The notes beneath the pieces were generated by a model. It saw nothing but the letters and a program-made list of their open reading frames with translations, made no database searches and had not been told where the DNA came from. The translations under genes were made by a program, and so were the position numbers. From Streptomyces sp. ICC1 (GTDB taxonomy: Bacteria > Actinomycetota > Actinomycetes > Streptomycetales > Streptomycetaceae), in the NCBI RefSeq assembly GCF_003287935.1, contig NZ_CP030287.1:6723227-6787226 (forward strand): a stretch of 64,000 nt of DNA, given 5' to 3'. This document shows positions 1-9,440 of the stretch, piece after piece (positions within the stretch are counted from its first letter, which is position 1; each line of letters begins with the position of its first letter).

Positions 1-5
1 GCCGG

Positions 6-503
6 TCAGCAGTTCTTGACCGCGTAGACGGGCGTCCAGTCATAGGCGAGCTGGCCGCCTCCGGGCTGGAACCGCTTCAGCTCCCCGCCCCCGCTGCCGT
101 AGAAGAAGGACCAGACCCCGCCGGTCTGGTTGTCGAAGTAGAACCCGCCGCCGTTCCAGTTCGACACCGAGTAGCGGTGACAGGCGTCCAGGTAGAAGAT
201 CTTCCAGTCCGAACTCGTCGGGTCCCAGACGAGGGTGCACAGGTTCCCGCTGGCGCAGCCGTAGCCGCCGCCCGGCGGTACGTGGCCGCTGGGGGCGTAC
301 GGCGAGATGCCCGGGGAGGCGGCGGCCAGGGCCGCCGAACGGTCGGCGGCCGCCGGGGCGGCCGGGGCGGTCAGGACGACGCGGGCCGCAGCCGTGCTCT
401 GCTCCGAGGGTGCGGCCGCCTGGGCCGGGGCGGTGGTGAAGGCCGCTGCGCACAGCATCGCGCAGACGCCGGCCGTGCCGAGGATGGATCGCTTGACGCG
501 CAT
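6..503 (-). CDS. Secreted protein with peptidase-inhibitor-I36-like fold
   Basis: A 165-residue exported protein. Residues 1-30 form a Sec signal peptide (positively charged MRVKR, hydrophobic core, AQA cleavage region), followed by an Ala/Pro-rich linker to about residue 75. The mature C-terminal part starts with CASGNLC and contains aromatic Gly/Asn-rich stretches (GGGFYFDNQTGG) and a terminal Cys, a pattern like the I36 inhibitor family. The same kind of domain ends the kinase at 640-2091 and the M23 peptidase at 2910-3791, so the three may work together outside the cell. The ligand or protease target is unknown. The family call rests on the cysteine/aromatic pattern only. Confidence 0.6.
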   Translation of the reverse strand: MRVKRSILGTAGVCAMLCAAAFTTAPAQAAAPSEQSTAAARVVLTAPAAPAAADRSAALAAASPGISPYAPSGHVPPGGGYGCASGNLCTLVWDPTSSDWKIFYLDACHRYSVSNWNGGGFYFDNQTGGVWSFFYGSGGGELKRFQPGGGQLAYDWTPVYAVKNC

Positions 504-584
504 CGTGAAACCCCTTGTCAGAGCGGTGTGATGTGCCTCAAGGCTCTCGGAGGAGCCGGCCGGGCGGAACCTCGCACGAACGAG

Positions 585-622
585 GGTGAGCGGGTGCGAG
601 GGTGAGCGGGTGCGAGGGTGCG
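585..622. repeat. Short GC-rich tandem repeat
   Basis: The 16-bp unit ggtgagcgggtgcgag is repeated about twice and then decays, in the gap between the secreted protein and the kinase gene. No regulatory role can be read from it. Confidence 0.5.
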
Positions 623-639
623 AGGTGCTGCCAGGGCGG

Positions 640-2091
640 TCAGCAGCTCGGGACCCAGGCGTGGGAGCGCGGGCTCTCCCCTCCGCCGAGGTTCGTCCTG
701 GTGCGCACCTTCACGCAGCCCAGCAACTGCCGCTCGCCGGCCTGCCCGTAGTAGCGGACGTCGACCTTGGCCGCTCCCTCGGCGAGGTCGAAGCCGTTGT
801 TGTAGACCGAGCGCGGAGCGCCGCTCGCCGCCCACGGGCAAGGGGCCGGCGCATCGGTCCAGTCGGTGTCGCCGTCGACCCAGGAGCACATCTCGCCCCG
901 GCCGTCCTCCCGCGCGAAGAAGCAGACGGCGCCGCGCCGGCACCTGTCGTAGCCCGTCGTCCCGTCGCCCGCGAGGGGCAGCAGTCCCGAGCCCCAGACG
1001 ACCCCGAGGCCCGCGAGTGCGCCGGCCGCGGCCGCGGCGGCGATCAGGGCGCGGCGCCGTCGTCGCGGGAGCGGGCTCCGCGGACCCCGGCCTTGAGCGT
1101 CCGGGCCCTGCGGAACCGGGTCCTGCGGAACCGGGCCCTGCGGGACCGGGTCGCGCGGGGCCGGTGGCGCGTACGTCCCTTCGGCGCGGGCCGTCGCCGC
1201 CGCCCGCGCCCGGCACAGCAGTGACGCCGCGGTGTGCCGGACCCGGTCCTCGTGCCTCCGGGCCAGGCAGTCGTGGACGATGTCCCGCCAGGGTGCGGGC
1301 AGTTCGGGCGAGAGGCGCAGCTCCTCCTCGCCCCTGGCGTAGCGCAGCGCGGCGTCCCGGCGGGCCGCCGGCGTACCGCCGGGCAGCGGCAGCGTGCCGG
1401 TGAGGACGACGTGGGCCAGGACGCCGAAGGCCCAGATGTCGGCCGTCGGACGGATCTTCGTCCCGCGTTCGCCGACCTCCGACCAGAGCAGGTCCGGCGG
1501 GGTGTAGTCGGGTGTCGCGAAGGCCGCCGCGTACGCGTGGGTGCCCTCCAGCTCCGCCGCCATGTTGAAGTCGCCGAGCCGCGCCGAGCCGTCGGGCATC
1601 AGGAGCACGTTCCCGGGCTTGAGGTCTCCGTGCACCCAGCCCGCCCGGTGCAGTTGGTCGAGTCCCTCGCAGACCTGGGCGAGGAGCACGGGCCCCGCGG
1701 GCGGCACGCCGCCGGCGAGCAGGGTGTCGAGGGACCCCGCGGCCTCCTCCAGGACCAGGACGGTGGCGCCGTCGAGTTCGGGGCGGTCCGGATCGTCGAC
1801 CGTGAGCACCTCGTACATCCGGATCAGGCGGGGCGTCCGCACCCGGCGCAGCACCTCGGTCTCGCGCGCGGCGAGCTCTCCCAGGTGGCGCAGCTGGCGC
1901 GGGGTCGAGGTGCCCGTCGGTAGGACCTTGAGCGCTGCCCGGCCGGGCAGTCCCGGTTCGGGTACGGCGCGCAGGGCCGCGTACACGCTGCCGAAGGCGC
2001 CGGATCCCAGGAGGCGGCCGGCGACCCAGGGGCCGACCCGGTAGCCCCGCGGGACCGCGAGGGCGCCCGGTCGGCCCGCCCGCCCGGTCAA
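640..2091 (-). CDS. Transmembrane Ser/Thr protein kinase with I36-like ectodomain
   Basis: A membrane-anchored Hanks-type kinase of about 483 residues. The Gly loop GSGAFG is at 29-34, the ATP lysine at K55 (ALKVL) and the catalytic loop HGDLKPGN at 154-161. The Mg-binding DFG motif reads DFN at 174-176. A Pro-rich linker (repeats of PQGPVPQ) leads to RRRRR and one hydrophobic segment at about 340-370. The outer domain has Cys pairs and SVYNNG, as in I36 inhibitors. The open frame extends upstream to 2268, but residues there overlap the FHA gene. TTG at 2091 overlaps the FHA stop (TTGA), which implies translational coupling. Substrates are unknown; the FHA protein is the obvious partner. Confidence 0.78.
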   Translation of the reverse strand: MTGRAGRPGALAVPRGYRVGPWVAGRLLGSGAFGSVYAALRAVPEPGLPGRAALKVLPTGTSTPRQLRHLGELAARETEVLRRVRTPRLIRMYEVLTVDDPDRPELDGATVLVLEEAAGSLDTLLAGGVPPAGPVLLAQVCEGLDQLHRAGWVHGDLKPGNVLLMPDGSARLGDFNMAAELEGTHAYAAAFATPDYTPPDLLWSEVGERGTKIRPTADIWAFGVLAHVVLTGTLPLPGGTPAARRDAALRYARGEEELRLSPELPAPWRDIVHDCLARRHEDRVRHTAASLLCRARAAATARAEGTYAPPAPRDPVPQGPVPQDPVPQGPDAQGRGPRSPLPRRRRRALIAAAAAAGALAGLGVVWGSGLLPLAGDGTTGYDRCRRGAVCFFAREDGRGEMCSWVDGDTDWTDAPAPCPWAASGAPRSVYNNGFDLAEGAAKVDVRYYGQAGERQLLGCVKVRTRTNLGGGESPRSHAWVPSC

Positions 2092-2834
2092 CGCCCGCCA
2101 CCGGTCGCGGGGGTCGGCAGGGCCGCCAGATCGTCCTCGCCGACGAGGTCGAAGCGCAGGGCCAGCGAGACGAGGGTCTCCTTCTTGCCGACCAGTCGCG
2201 GTCCCGGATCCGCCGTGTCCGGGCCCGGCTTGAGGCGGAGCTTGACCGCGAGGTAGTCGATGTTCCACTGGACGGCGGCGCGGTTCGCGGCCGTCCAGTG
2301 CGGCTTCAGCCGTTCGACGACCTGCTCGACGGTGGGCAGCGGCGCGTGCGGTTCGCCGCGCAGCCGGGACTCGCAGAGCGCGGTGAGGACCAGGAAGTAC
2401 CGGCTGGAGCGGTCGAGCGGGAAGGCGAGTACGGTCGGGTCCCCGCCGGGGTCGCCGGGCTCGTTCCGGTCGGCGTAGTCGTGGCGCGGTGCCCAGACGT
2501 CCAGGGTGAGGAGCTCGGATCCGGCCGGCAGGACGATCCGGGCGAACTCGAACGGGACGGGTGCGGCGAGCCGCCCGGGTGCGATCTTGATGTGTTCGCC
2601 GGCGCCCTCGGGGTTCTCCACCACGTAGGTCGACGAGCGGCTGAGGTTGCTGAGCGACCAGTGCGTGCCGCTGGCGGCGATCTCCCCCGCCGAGCGCGAG
2701 ATGCCGGCGTGCGGTAGGCGCAGGCAGCCGTCGCCCTCGCCGCCGCGGCCGAACCGGAGGGTCTGCCCCGGTGCCAGGCGGATCTGTGCGGCCGGGGACA
2801 TGGTGGGCCCCGGAACCACGATGATGCTGTACAC
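2088..2834 (-). CDS. FHA-domain protein
   Basis: A cytoplasmic protein of 248 residues with an N-terminal forkhead-associated domain: RFGR at 27-30, SR at 46-47, and a WSLSNLSR strand. FHA domains bind phosphothreonine, so this is probably a partner or substrate reader of the kinase encoded directly downstream (stop and start overlap by one base). The C-terminal half (about 110-248) is alpha-rich with PTVEQVVERLKPHWTAANRAAV and has no domain I recognise with certainty. It resembles the helical tail found in actinobacterial FHA-kinase pairs. Start ATG at 2834 follows a gaaggaaac-type ribosome site. Confidence 0.78.
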   Translation of the reverse strand: MYSIIVVPGPTMSPAAQIRLAPGQTLRFGRGGEGDGCLRLPHAGISRSAGEIAASGTHWSLSNLSRSSTYVVENPEGAGEHIKIAPGRLAAPVPFEFARIVLPAGSELLTLDVWAPRHDYADRNEPGDPGGDPTVLAFPLDRSSRYFLVLTALCESRLRGEPHAPLPTVEQVVERLKPHWTAANRAAVQWNIDYLAVKLRLKPGPDTADPGPRLVGKKETLVSLALRFDLVGEDDLAALPTPATGGGR

Positions 2835-2909
2835 GCTGTTTCCTTCCCCCAGAGTGCCGGGGGAAGGTTAGCCAGCGGAATCAATCAGTCCTGTAACGGC
2901 GGCCCGTGC

Positions 2910-3791
2910 TCAGCACTCGCCGCGCCACCGGAAGCTCTGGATCGTCCGGCCTCCGGCGGGCAGGTTCCCGCGTCCCTCCTGCGGGCCGAAGTGCAGGCAG
3001 GCGCCGCCGCCCTCCCGGAAGGCGACCTGTACGTGGTCGTAACCCGGGTCGGCCGTACCGTTGTTGAAGAAGGACTTGCGCAGCCCGCAGGTGCTGTTCG
3101 GTTCGTTCCCGGCGGAGCGGCAGACGGTGCCGGTCCCGTCGGTGCCCGAGTAGAAGCAGACGTATCCGGACGGGCAGTCCTGCCAAGCGGGCGGCGTACC
3201 GGTGCAGTTGCGGCTGGTGACGCTCATCCAGTCCTTCGAGGCACCGGTGTATTCGACGCCGTCGAAGTGGACGGGCACCCGGTGGCTCTCGTCGGTGAAG
3301 TCGCCGCCGGTGGCCAAGTACCGCTGCTCGTAGTGCAGGTGGGCCCAGCCCGAGGCCCCCGAGGTGCCGATCCGGCCGATCCGGGTGGACGGCTGGACGG
3401 CGTCGCCCTTCTTGACGTAGGCCGCCGGGTCGTCCTTCAGGTGGTAGTACGCCGTGAACCAGCCGTTGCCGTGGCTGATCTGAATGGTGTTGCCCGAGCC
3501 GTTGTTCCAGTAGGTGGCGGACACCGTGCCGGCGGCGGACGCCAGGACGGGCAGGCCGTCGGATCCGGTGTTGCCCTCCACCACGATGTCCAGCGCGGGG
3601 TTGTGGGCCCAGGTGTGCATCTCCCATGTCGTGCCGCACGGGAAGGGCAGTTGGAACGGCGGCTTCGCCGCGGTCGCGGCGGCCCCGCCCCCGGCCGCCG
3701 TACCGGCGGCCGCGACGGGCGCTCCCGCCAGTACGAGCCCCGCCACGCACATCAGCACCACGGCCCGCAGTCTGCGCACATACCGCAGCAT
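2910..3791 (-). CDS. Secreted M23-type peptidase with I36-like C-terminal domain
   Basis: A 293-residue exported protein. A signal peptide spans about 1-30. A lysostaphin-type metallopeptidase domain follows at about 50-165 with candidate zinc ligands H63/D68 (HNPALD) and the HLH motif at 151-153. The tail from about 200 (CPSGYVCFYSG, later SFFNNG) is a typical I36-like domain. M23 enzymes cut peptidoglycan cross-links; the tail may bind or inhibit. The spacing H-x4-D is unusual for M23 (normally H-x3-D), so the first ligand is uncertain. ATG at 3791 is preceded by GGGAGGGGAAG. The long frame upstream is an overlap with the TetR gene. Confidence 0.78.
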   Translation of the reverse strand: MLRYVRRLRAVVLMCVAGLVLAGAPVAAAGTAAGGGAAATAAKPPFQLPFPCGTTWEMHTWAHNPALDIVVEGNTGSDGLPVLASAAGTVSATYWNNGSGNTIQISHGNGWFTAYYHLKDDPAAYVKKGDAVQPSTRIGRIGTSGASGWAHLHYEQRYLATGGDFTDESHRVPVHFDGVEYTGASKDWMSVTSRNCTGTPPAWQDCPSGYVCFYSGTDGTGTVCRSAGNEPNSTCGLRKSFFNNGTADPGYDHVQVAFREGGGACLHFGPQEGRGNLPAGGRTIQSFRWRGEC

Positions 3792-3904
3792 GTCTTCCCC
3801 TCCCCGTTCACACGGACCCCGCCCGGCCGGACGACGCCCAGCGCCATGGTCGGGGGCGGGAGCCGATCGCGAAACCTCGCACGCACGAGGGTGCGGGCTC
3901 CGAC

Positions 3905-4537
3905 TCAGGCCGTCTCCTTCGGATCGTGCCGGGCCCCTCCCAGCAGGACGGCCGTCAGGCGGCGGATCGTCTCGCCGGCGGGCTGCGCGGTCTCCGCGTG
4001 CTGCGCGGGTCCGGGGCCTCCCGTCAGCAGCAGGTGGTGGACGGTGCCGATGAGTGCGAGGGAGAGGGTGGCGGCGTCGGCGTCCGGTGCGATCCGGCCC
4101 CCCAGCCGCTCCGCCTCCAGGTAGGCGGTGACCGATTCCTGCATGGCGGCGAACCCCGGCGAGCCGGACTCCAGCGCCCGCCGGGTGTGGAGCGAGGCTC
4201 CGGGGCGGGTCATGGCCAGGCCGGCGATCGCGGGGTCCAGGGAGTTCAGCAGGGCGAGCGCCACCTCGGCGAGGTTCCCCTCGACGGTGCCGCGCCCCGC
4301 CTTGGAGGCCAGCTCTTCGGCGAAGCGCGCGCTGCGCGCGAACCGGTCCAGGACCAGCTCCGCGACGAACTCGTCGATGCCGGAGAAGTGGGTGTGCAGC
4401 ACCCCCTTGGCGCACTCGGCCTCGGCCGTGACCGCCCGGCTGGTCAGGGCGGCCGCGCCGTCGCGGGCGACGACCCGTTCCGCGGCCGCGAACAGCCGTT
4501 CGCGCAGGTCGGGAATAGCCACTCCACGCGGTGACAT
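3905..4537 (-). CDS. TetR-family transcriptional repressor
   Basis: A 210-residue regulator with an N-terminal helix-turn-helix (about 8-52; TSRAVTAEAECAKGVLHTHF) and a ligand-binding C-terminal part rich in alpha helices. It is divergent from a SAM methyltransferase gene. Two inverted repeats in the shared promoter (4601-4620 and 4625-4638) are the likely operators, so it probably represses the methyltransferase gene and itself. ATG at 4537 has GGAGAGAGG upstream. The frame stays open to 4639, but that start would lie inside the operators and is rejected. The ligand is unknown. Confidence 0.85.
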   Translation of the reverse strand: MSPRGVAIPDLRERLFAAAERVVARDGAAALTSRAVTAEAECAKGVLHTHFSGIDEFVAELVLDRFARSARFAEELASKAGRGTVEGNLAEVALALLNSLDPAIAGLAMTRPGASLHTRRALESGSPGFAAMQESVTAYLEAERLGGRIAPDADAATLSLALIGTVHHLLLTGGPGPAQHAETAQPAGETIRRLTAVLLGGARHDPKETA

Positions 4538-4564
4538 AAGACCTCTCTCCGAAATTCCGATGCC

Positions 4565-4599
4565 GATTGCCGGTGACCGGTGACCGGTGACCGATTGCC
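4565..4599. repeat. 7-bp tandem repeat in divergent promoter
   Basis: Three copies of ggtgacc are flanked on both sides by gattgcc (35 bp in all), just upstream of the TetR operators. It may carry or space promoter elements; the function is not visible. Confidence 0.6.
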
Positions 4600-4600
4600 A

Positions 4601-4620
4601 GTATGGGCGCATGCCCATAC
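4601..4620. promoter_or_regulatory. TetR operator 1
   Basis: Perfect 8-bp inverted repeat GTATGGGC / GCCCATAC around a GCAT spacer, located between the divergent TetR and methyltransferase genes. Its centre is 21 bp from operator 2. Confidence 0.75.
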
Positions 4621-4624
4621 TCTT

Positions 4625-4638
4625 TGGGCACTTGCCCA
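4625..4638. promoter_or_regulatory. TetR operator 2
   Basis: Inverted repeat TGGGC-ACTT-GCCCA, sharing the TGGGC-N4-GCCCA core of operator 1. It sits about 10 bp before the ribosome site of the methyltransferase gene, where binding would block transcription. Confidence 0.7.
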
Positions 4639-4659
4639 TTCTAAGTGCGGAGGAACCCG

Positions 4660-5508
4660 GTGGAACACATGGCCAACACCGAACAGGCGCGGGCGTGGAA
4701 CGGATACGAGGGCACGCAGTGGGCCCTGAACCAGGACCGCTGGGACGCCGTCAACGACGGCTTCAACGGACCCCTGCTCGACGCCGCCGCCATCGGCACG
4801 CACGAGCACGTACTGGACGTCGGCTGCGGAGCCGGCCGCACGACGCGCCTGGCCGGCCGCCGGGCCGCCGAAGGGCGGGCCACCGGCCTGGACCTGTCCG
4901 CCCCCCTGCTGGAGCGCGCCCGCGGGAGCGCCCGCGACGAGGGGCCGGCCAACGTGTCCTTCACCCAGGGCGACGCCCAGAGCCATCCGTTCGCACCGGG
5001 CGGCTTCGACGTGGCGATCAGCCGGTACGGCGTGATGTTCTTCGCCGACCCGGTGGCCGCCTTCGCCAACATCGCGGGCGCGCTGCGCCCGGGCGGACGC
5101 CTGGTCTTCGTCTGTCCGGCGGAAGCCGACGGCAACGAGTGGCTCCAGGCCCTCGCCGCGCTGCGCGGCATCCTGCCCGTCGGCGAGTTCGGCGCCCCGG
5201 GGTCCCCCGGGATGTTCTCGCTCGCCGATCCCGAGCGCACCCTGCGGGTCCTGTCCGCCGCCGGTTTCGAGGCGGCCCGGGCGGTACGCGTCCACGCGGA
5301 CGGGGTGTGGGGACGCGACGCCGAGGACGCGGCCGGGTTCCTGCTGGGCTCCGGCCCCGGCCGGCACCTGCTCGACCAGGTCGGGCCCGAGGAGCAGCGG
5401 CTGGCCCGCCGGACCCTCACCGACGCGCTGCGCCCGCACGAGAGGAACGGCTCCGTCCTGCTGCGCAGTTCCTCGTGGCTGGTCACCGCCGGCCGGCCGG
5501 CGCGCTGA
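4660..5508 (+). CDS. Class I SAM-dependent methyltransferase
   Basis: A 282-residue cytoplasmic methyltransferase of the UbiE/Methyltransf_25 type. SAM motif I is VLDVGCGAG at 51-59, the acidic residue binding the ribose is D78 (GLDLS), and motif II/III follows in SRYGVMFFADPVAAFANIAGALRPGGRLVF. The substrate cannot be told. GTG at 4660 is chosen because GGAGGA (4649-4654) lies 5 bp upstream. GTG 4645 overlaps that site, and ATG 4669 would be 14 bp away. The TetR operators upstream suggest ligand-induced expression, consistent with modification of a small molecule. Confidence 0.8.
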   Translation: MEHMANTEQARAWNGYEGTQWALNQDRWDAVNDGFNGPLLDAAAIGTHEHVLDVGCGAGRTTRLAGRRAAEGRATGLDLSAPLLERARGSARDEGPANVSFTQGDAQSHPFAPGGFDVAISRYGVMFFADPVAAFANIAGALRPGGRLVFVCPAEADGNEWLQALAALRGILPVGEFGAPGSPGMFSLADPERTLRVLSAAGFEAARAVRVHADGVWGRDAEDAAGFLLGSGPGRHLLDQVGPEEQRLARRTLTDALRPHERNGSVLLRSSSWLVTAGRPAR

Positions 5509-5510
5509 GG

Positions 5511-5600
5511 CCCGGGGCCCGGGGCCCGGGGCCCGTCGCCCGGGGCCCGTCGCCGAAGCGGCGCGCCCCGGCCCCGGGATCCGGGGTGCCCGTCGGTCGG
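5511..5600. repeat. cccgggg-rich region between convergent genes
   Basis: Repeated cccggggc units, able to form several alternative hairpins, fill the gap between the convergent methyltransferase and VOC genes. They probably terminate transcription in both directions, but no T tract is present. Confidence 0.4.
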
Positions 5601-5608
5601 GGCCCCGG

Positions 5609-6409
5609 TCAGTCGGAGTCCGGCGCGGGAGGCGTGCCCGGCCCGACCTCATCGTCCGGGGCCGCGGACCGGGCCGCGGACGGGGGCTCGGACCGCCACC
5701 GTTCCAGGGCCGCCACCTGCCCCAGCTCGCCCTCCACCCGGCTGCGCTCGGCGTCCGTGAGCTCGATGGCCCGCAGCTCAGCCGCCCACTCCTCGATCCG
5801 CTCCACCTCGTCCAGGGCGGTGGCCAGTTCCATCAGCGTGGCCAGGGCCAGCGCCCGCTCCACCCCGGCGGCGTCCGCCCCGTGGCGGCGAAGGCCCGAG
5901 GTGACCGCGCGGAACGCGGCCCGGTCGTCGCCCTTGAACTCGCGCAGGACGCGTGCGTTGTCCAGCGCCTTGGCCAGCCCCGTCAGCTTCTTCGAACCGC
6001 CGTACTCCAGTTCCTCCGGCTCGTCGCGCTGGATGAAGATGACCGAGTTGCCGGACGGGTCGACCAGCGTGAAGCGGGACGCCCCGGGCCGGTGGCGCGT
6101 GATGCGCGGCCGCCCGGACGACAGCACCTTGCCGTAGGCCCGGCGCATGGCCTCGGTGAAGGCCGCGTGGTAGGGCGCCACCGCGTCCACCAGGACGAGG
6201 CAGCCGCCGACGTCCTCGTTCGCCGGGTCCGCGCCCGAGGCCGGCTTGGTGAAGTGCAGCGCGAACCCGCTCCACTCCACCACCAGGTACACGTAGGGCC
6301 TGGTCTGTTCGTAGGTGACTTCGAACCCGAGGGCCCGGTAGAACGCCAGGGTCTCTTCCGGGGACGCGCACGCCAGCATGGGCACCGTCGTCTCGTTCGC
6401 CCGCACCAC
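5609..6409 (-). CDS. VOC/glyoxalase-bleomycin resistance superfamily protein
   Basis: About 266 residues. The N-terminal 110 residues have the vicinal-oxygen-chelate pattern (ETLAFYRALGFEVTYEQ, then YLVVEWSGFALHFTK, closing with FTLVDPSGNSVIFIQ). The C-terminal half is a charged helical region (DDRAAFRAVTSGLRR, ELATALDEVERIEEW) not typical of simple VOC proteins; its role is unknown. Start is uncertain: adjacent GTG codons at 6409/6406 follow gagcgagg, and upstream in-frame starts (to 6481) are poorly supported. It lies 42-115 bp downstream of the aldehyde dehydrogenase gene, possibly cotranscribed. Confidence 0.7.
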   Translation of the reverse strand: MVRANETTVPMLACASPEETLAFYRALGFEVTYEQTRPYVYLVVEWSGFALHFTKPASGADPANEDVGGCLVLVDAVAPYHAAFTEAMRRAYGKVLSSGRPRITRHRPGASRFTLVDPSGNSVIFIQRDEPEELEYGGSKKLTGLAKALDNARVLREFKGDDRAAFRAVTSGLRRHGADAAGVERALALATLMELATALDEVERIEEWAAELRAIELTDAERSRVEGELGQVAALERWRSEPPSAARSAAPDDEVGPGTPPAPDSD

Positions 6410-6523
6410 GGCCTCGCTCAAGGACTTCCCGCCTTCCGTCAGCAGCGGACCCTGCCCGCGCCCGCCGCACGATCCTGGCACGCGGGACGGCGGCAGCGGG
6501 GCGGCAGCAGCAGCCGGAAACCG

Positions 6524-8068
<1,545 letters not shown>

Positions 8069-8114
8069 CTGCGGTTCTCCGCTCGGTCGGTGGGCGGAAC
8101 ACGGGGTGGACCGC

Positions 8115-8163
8115 GTACGGCCGCACGTGCGGGGTGACGCCGTGCGGGGTGACGCCGTGCGGG
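8115..8163. repeat. Tandem repeat in ALDH leader
   Basis: The 15-bp unit ggggtgacgccgtgc is present twice, with a partial third copy, upstream of the aldehyde dehydrogenase gene. Confidence 0.5.
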
Positions 8164-8178
8164 CCCGGGCGGACTCGT

Positions 8179-8204
8179 GGTCCGACGGTACGTACTGTCG
8201 GACC
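8179..8204. promoter_or_regulatory. 26-bp near-perfect palindrome (operator candidate)
   Basis: Arms GGTCCGAC and GTCGGACC enclose a GTACGTAC core; only one symmetric base pair breaks the symmetry. It lies between the aldehyde dehydrogenase start and the siderophore-gene remnant, as expected for a dimeric or tetrameric repressor site. No adjacent regulator gene remains. Confidence 0.6.
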
Positions 8205-8266
8205 GCACGAACGGTTTCCCCGCTCGACGGCGGGTCGACGGACTGCCCCCCGTCGGATCCTCGTGC

Positions 8267-8690
8267 TCAGCCGACCCCGGGGGCGTCCGCGACGCGGCCG
8301 GTCACCAGCAGGTCGCCGTCCGGGGTGCGGCGCGCGAGGCGGCCCGTGCGGAAGTAGCCGTCGGCGGTGAAGGCGCGGGCGTCGCGGGCGGGCGCCCGGT
8401 AGTAGCCGCGCGGGGTGTGCGGACCGCGGACGAGGAGTTCGCCGGGCTCCCCCTCGGGCAGGTCCTTGCCGTCGGCGTCGACGATGCGCACCTCCTCGTC
8501 GACCGAGAGCGGGCGGCCCTGCGTGCCCAGGACGGTCCCGGCCGGATCGTCGGGCCGGGTGAGGATGAGCGGCCCCTCGGCCATGGCGAAGACCCGCTGC
8601 AGGCCCGAACCCAGTGCGGGGCCCACCCGTTCGGCGGTCGCCCGGCTCAAGGACGCACCGCCGATCTGCACGAGCCGCAGACTGCCCAGG
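8267..8690 (-). pseudogene. Remnant of 2,3-dihydroxybenzoate-AMP ligase-like gene
   Basis: About 140 codons of the C-terminal half of an adenylate-forming enzyme: LVQIGGASLS, FAMAEGPLILTR, TQGRPLSVDEEVRIVD, GELLVRGPHTPRGYY, and FRTGRLARRTPDGDLLVTG. This order and wording matches DhbE/EntE-type ligases, which activate 2,3-dihydroxybenzoate for catecholate siderophores. The N-terminal ~330 residues and the C-terminal lysine subdomain are missing, so it cannot be active. The 5' break abuts the 5' break of the divergent siderophore synthetase remnant. Confidence 0.75.
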
Positions 8691-8759
8691 TCGGGCCCGG
8701 GTCCGGACGCGGACCCGGGCCCACCCTCGCCCGCCGCCCCCGACCTCCGCCTGCCCCAG

Positions 8760-9388
8760 CAGTCGATCCGCACACCGACCCCCGCGGCCGCTCCCTCACC
8801 GCCGAGCTCGTCGCCCGCTCGGGCCTCGCCCCCGCCGTCTGGCTCCGGCACCTCTTCGCCGCCCTCCTCCCGCCGCTGCTGCGCTTCCTCTACCGCTACG
8901 GGACCGTCTTCTCCCCGCACGGGGAGAACGCCGTCGTGATCTTCGACGAGCAGGACGTCCCGGTCCGGCTCGCGGTCAAGGACTTCGTGGACGACGTCAA
9001 CCTCTGCGCCGAGCCGCTGCCCGAGCCGGCCGCCATGCCCAACGAGGTCCGCGCGGTGCTGCTCACCGAGCCCGCGGACTTCCTGCCGCAGTTCATCCAC
9101 TCCGGGCTGTTCGTCGGCGTCTTCCGCTACCTCTCCGTCCTCTGCGAGGACCGCCTCGGCGTCCCGGAGGACACCTTCCGGTCCCTCGTACGGGCGGAGA
9201 TCCTGCGCCACCACGCCCGCTTCCCGGAGCTCAAGGAGCGCTACGCGCTCTTCGACCTCCTCGGCGAACGCATCGGCCGGCTCTGCCTCAACAGGAACCG
9301 CCTCTACGAGGACGGCTACCGCGACCGCCCCGACCGCCCGCACGCCGTGCAGCACGGAACCGTGCCGAACCCCTTGTACCGGCGTTGA
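8760..9388 (+). pseudogene. Remnant of IucA/IucC-type siderophore synthetase
   Basis: About 209 codons equal to the C-terminal part of an NRPS-independent siderophore synthetase. Recognisable pieces are PHGENAVVIFDEQDVPVRL, KDFVDDVNLCAEPLPE, HSGLFVGVFRYLS, LFDLLGERIGRLCLNRNRL, and a normal end HGTVPNPL followed by stop. The N-terminal ATP-binding IucA/IucC domain is missing. The frame is open further upstream (to 8177), but that sequence is antisense to the ligase remnant and has no similarity to the family. Non-functional deletion product. Confidence 0.78.
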
Positions 9389-9440
9389 TCCCCCGTCCGT
9401 GCGGCCGCTGTCGGTGGCGCCCCGTAGGGTTGGCACTGCT

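Noticed and set aside
4538..4639. Longer N-terminus for the TetR protein
   Set aside because: The added 34 residues would be encoded by the operators and tandem repeats. The internal ATG has a strong ribosome site.
8691..8759. A fusion protein across the two siderophore remnants
   Set aside because: The two similarities are on opposite strands; the long frames that span them are antisense shadows.
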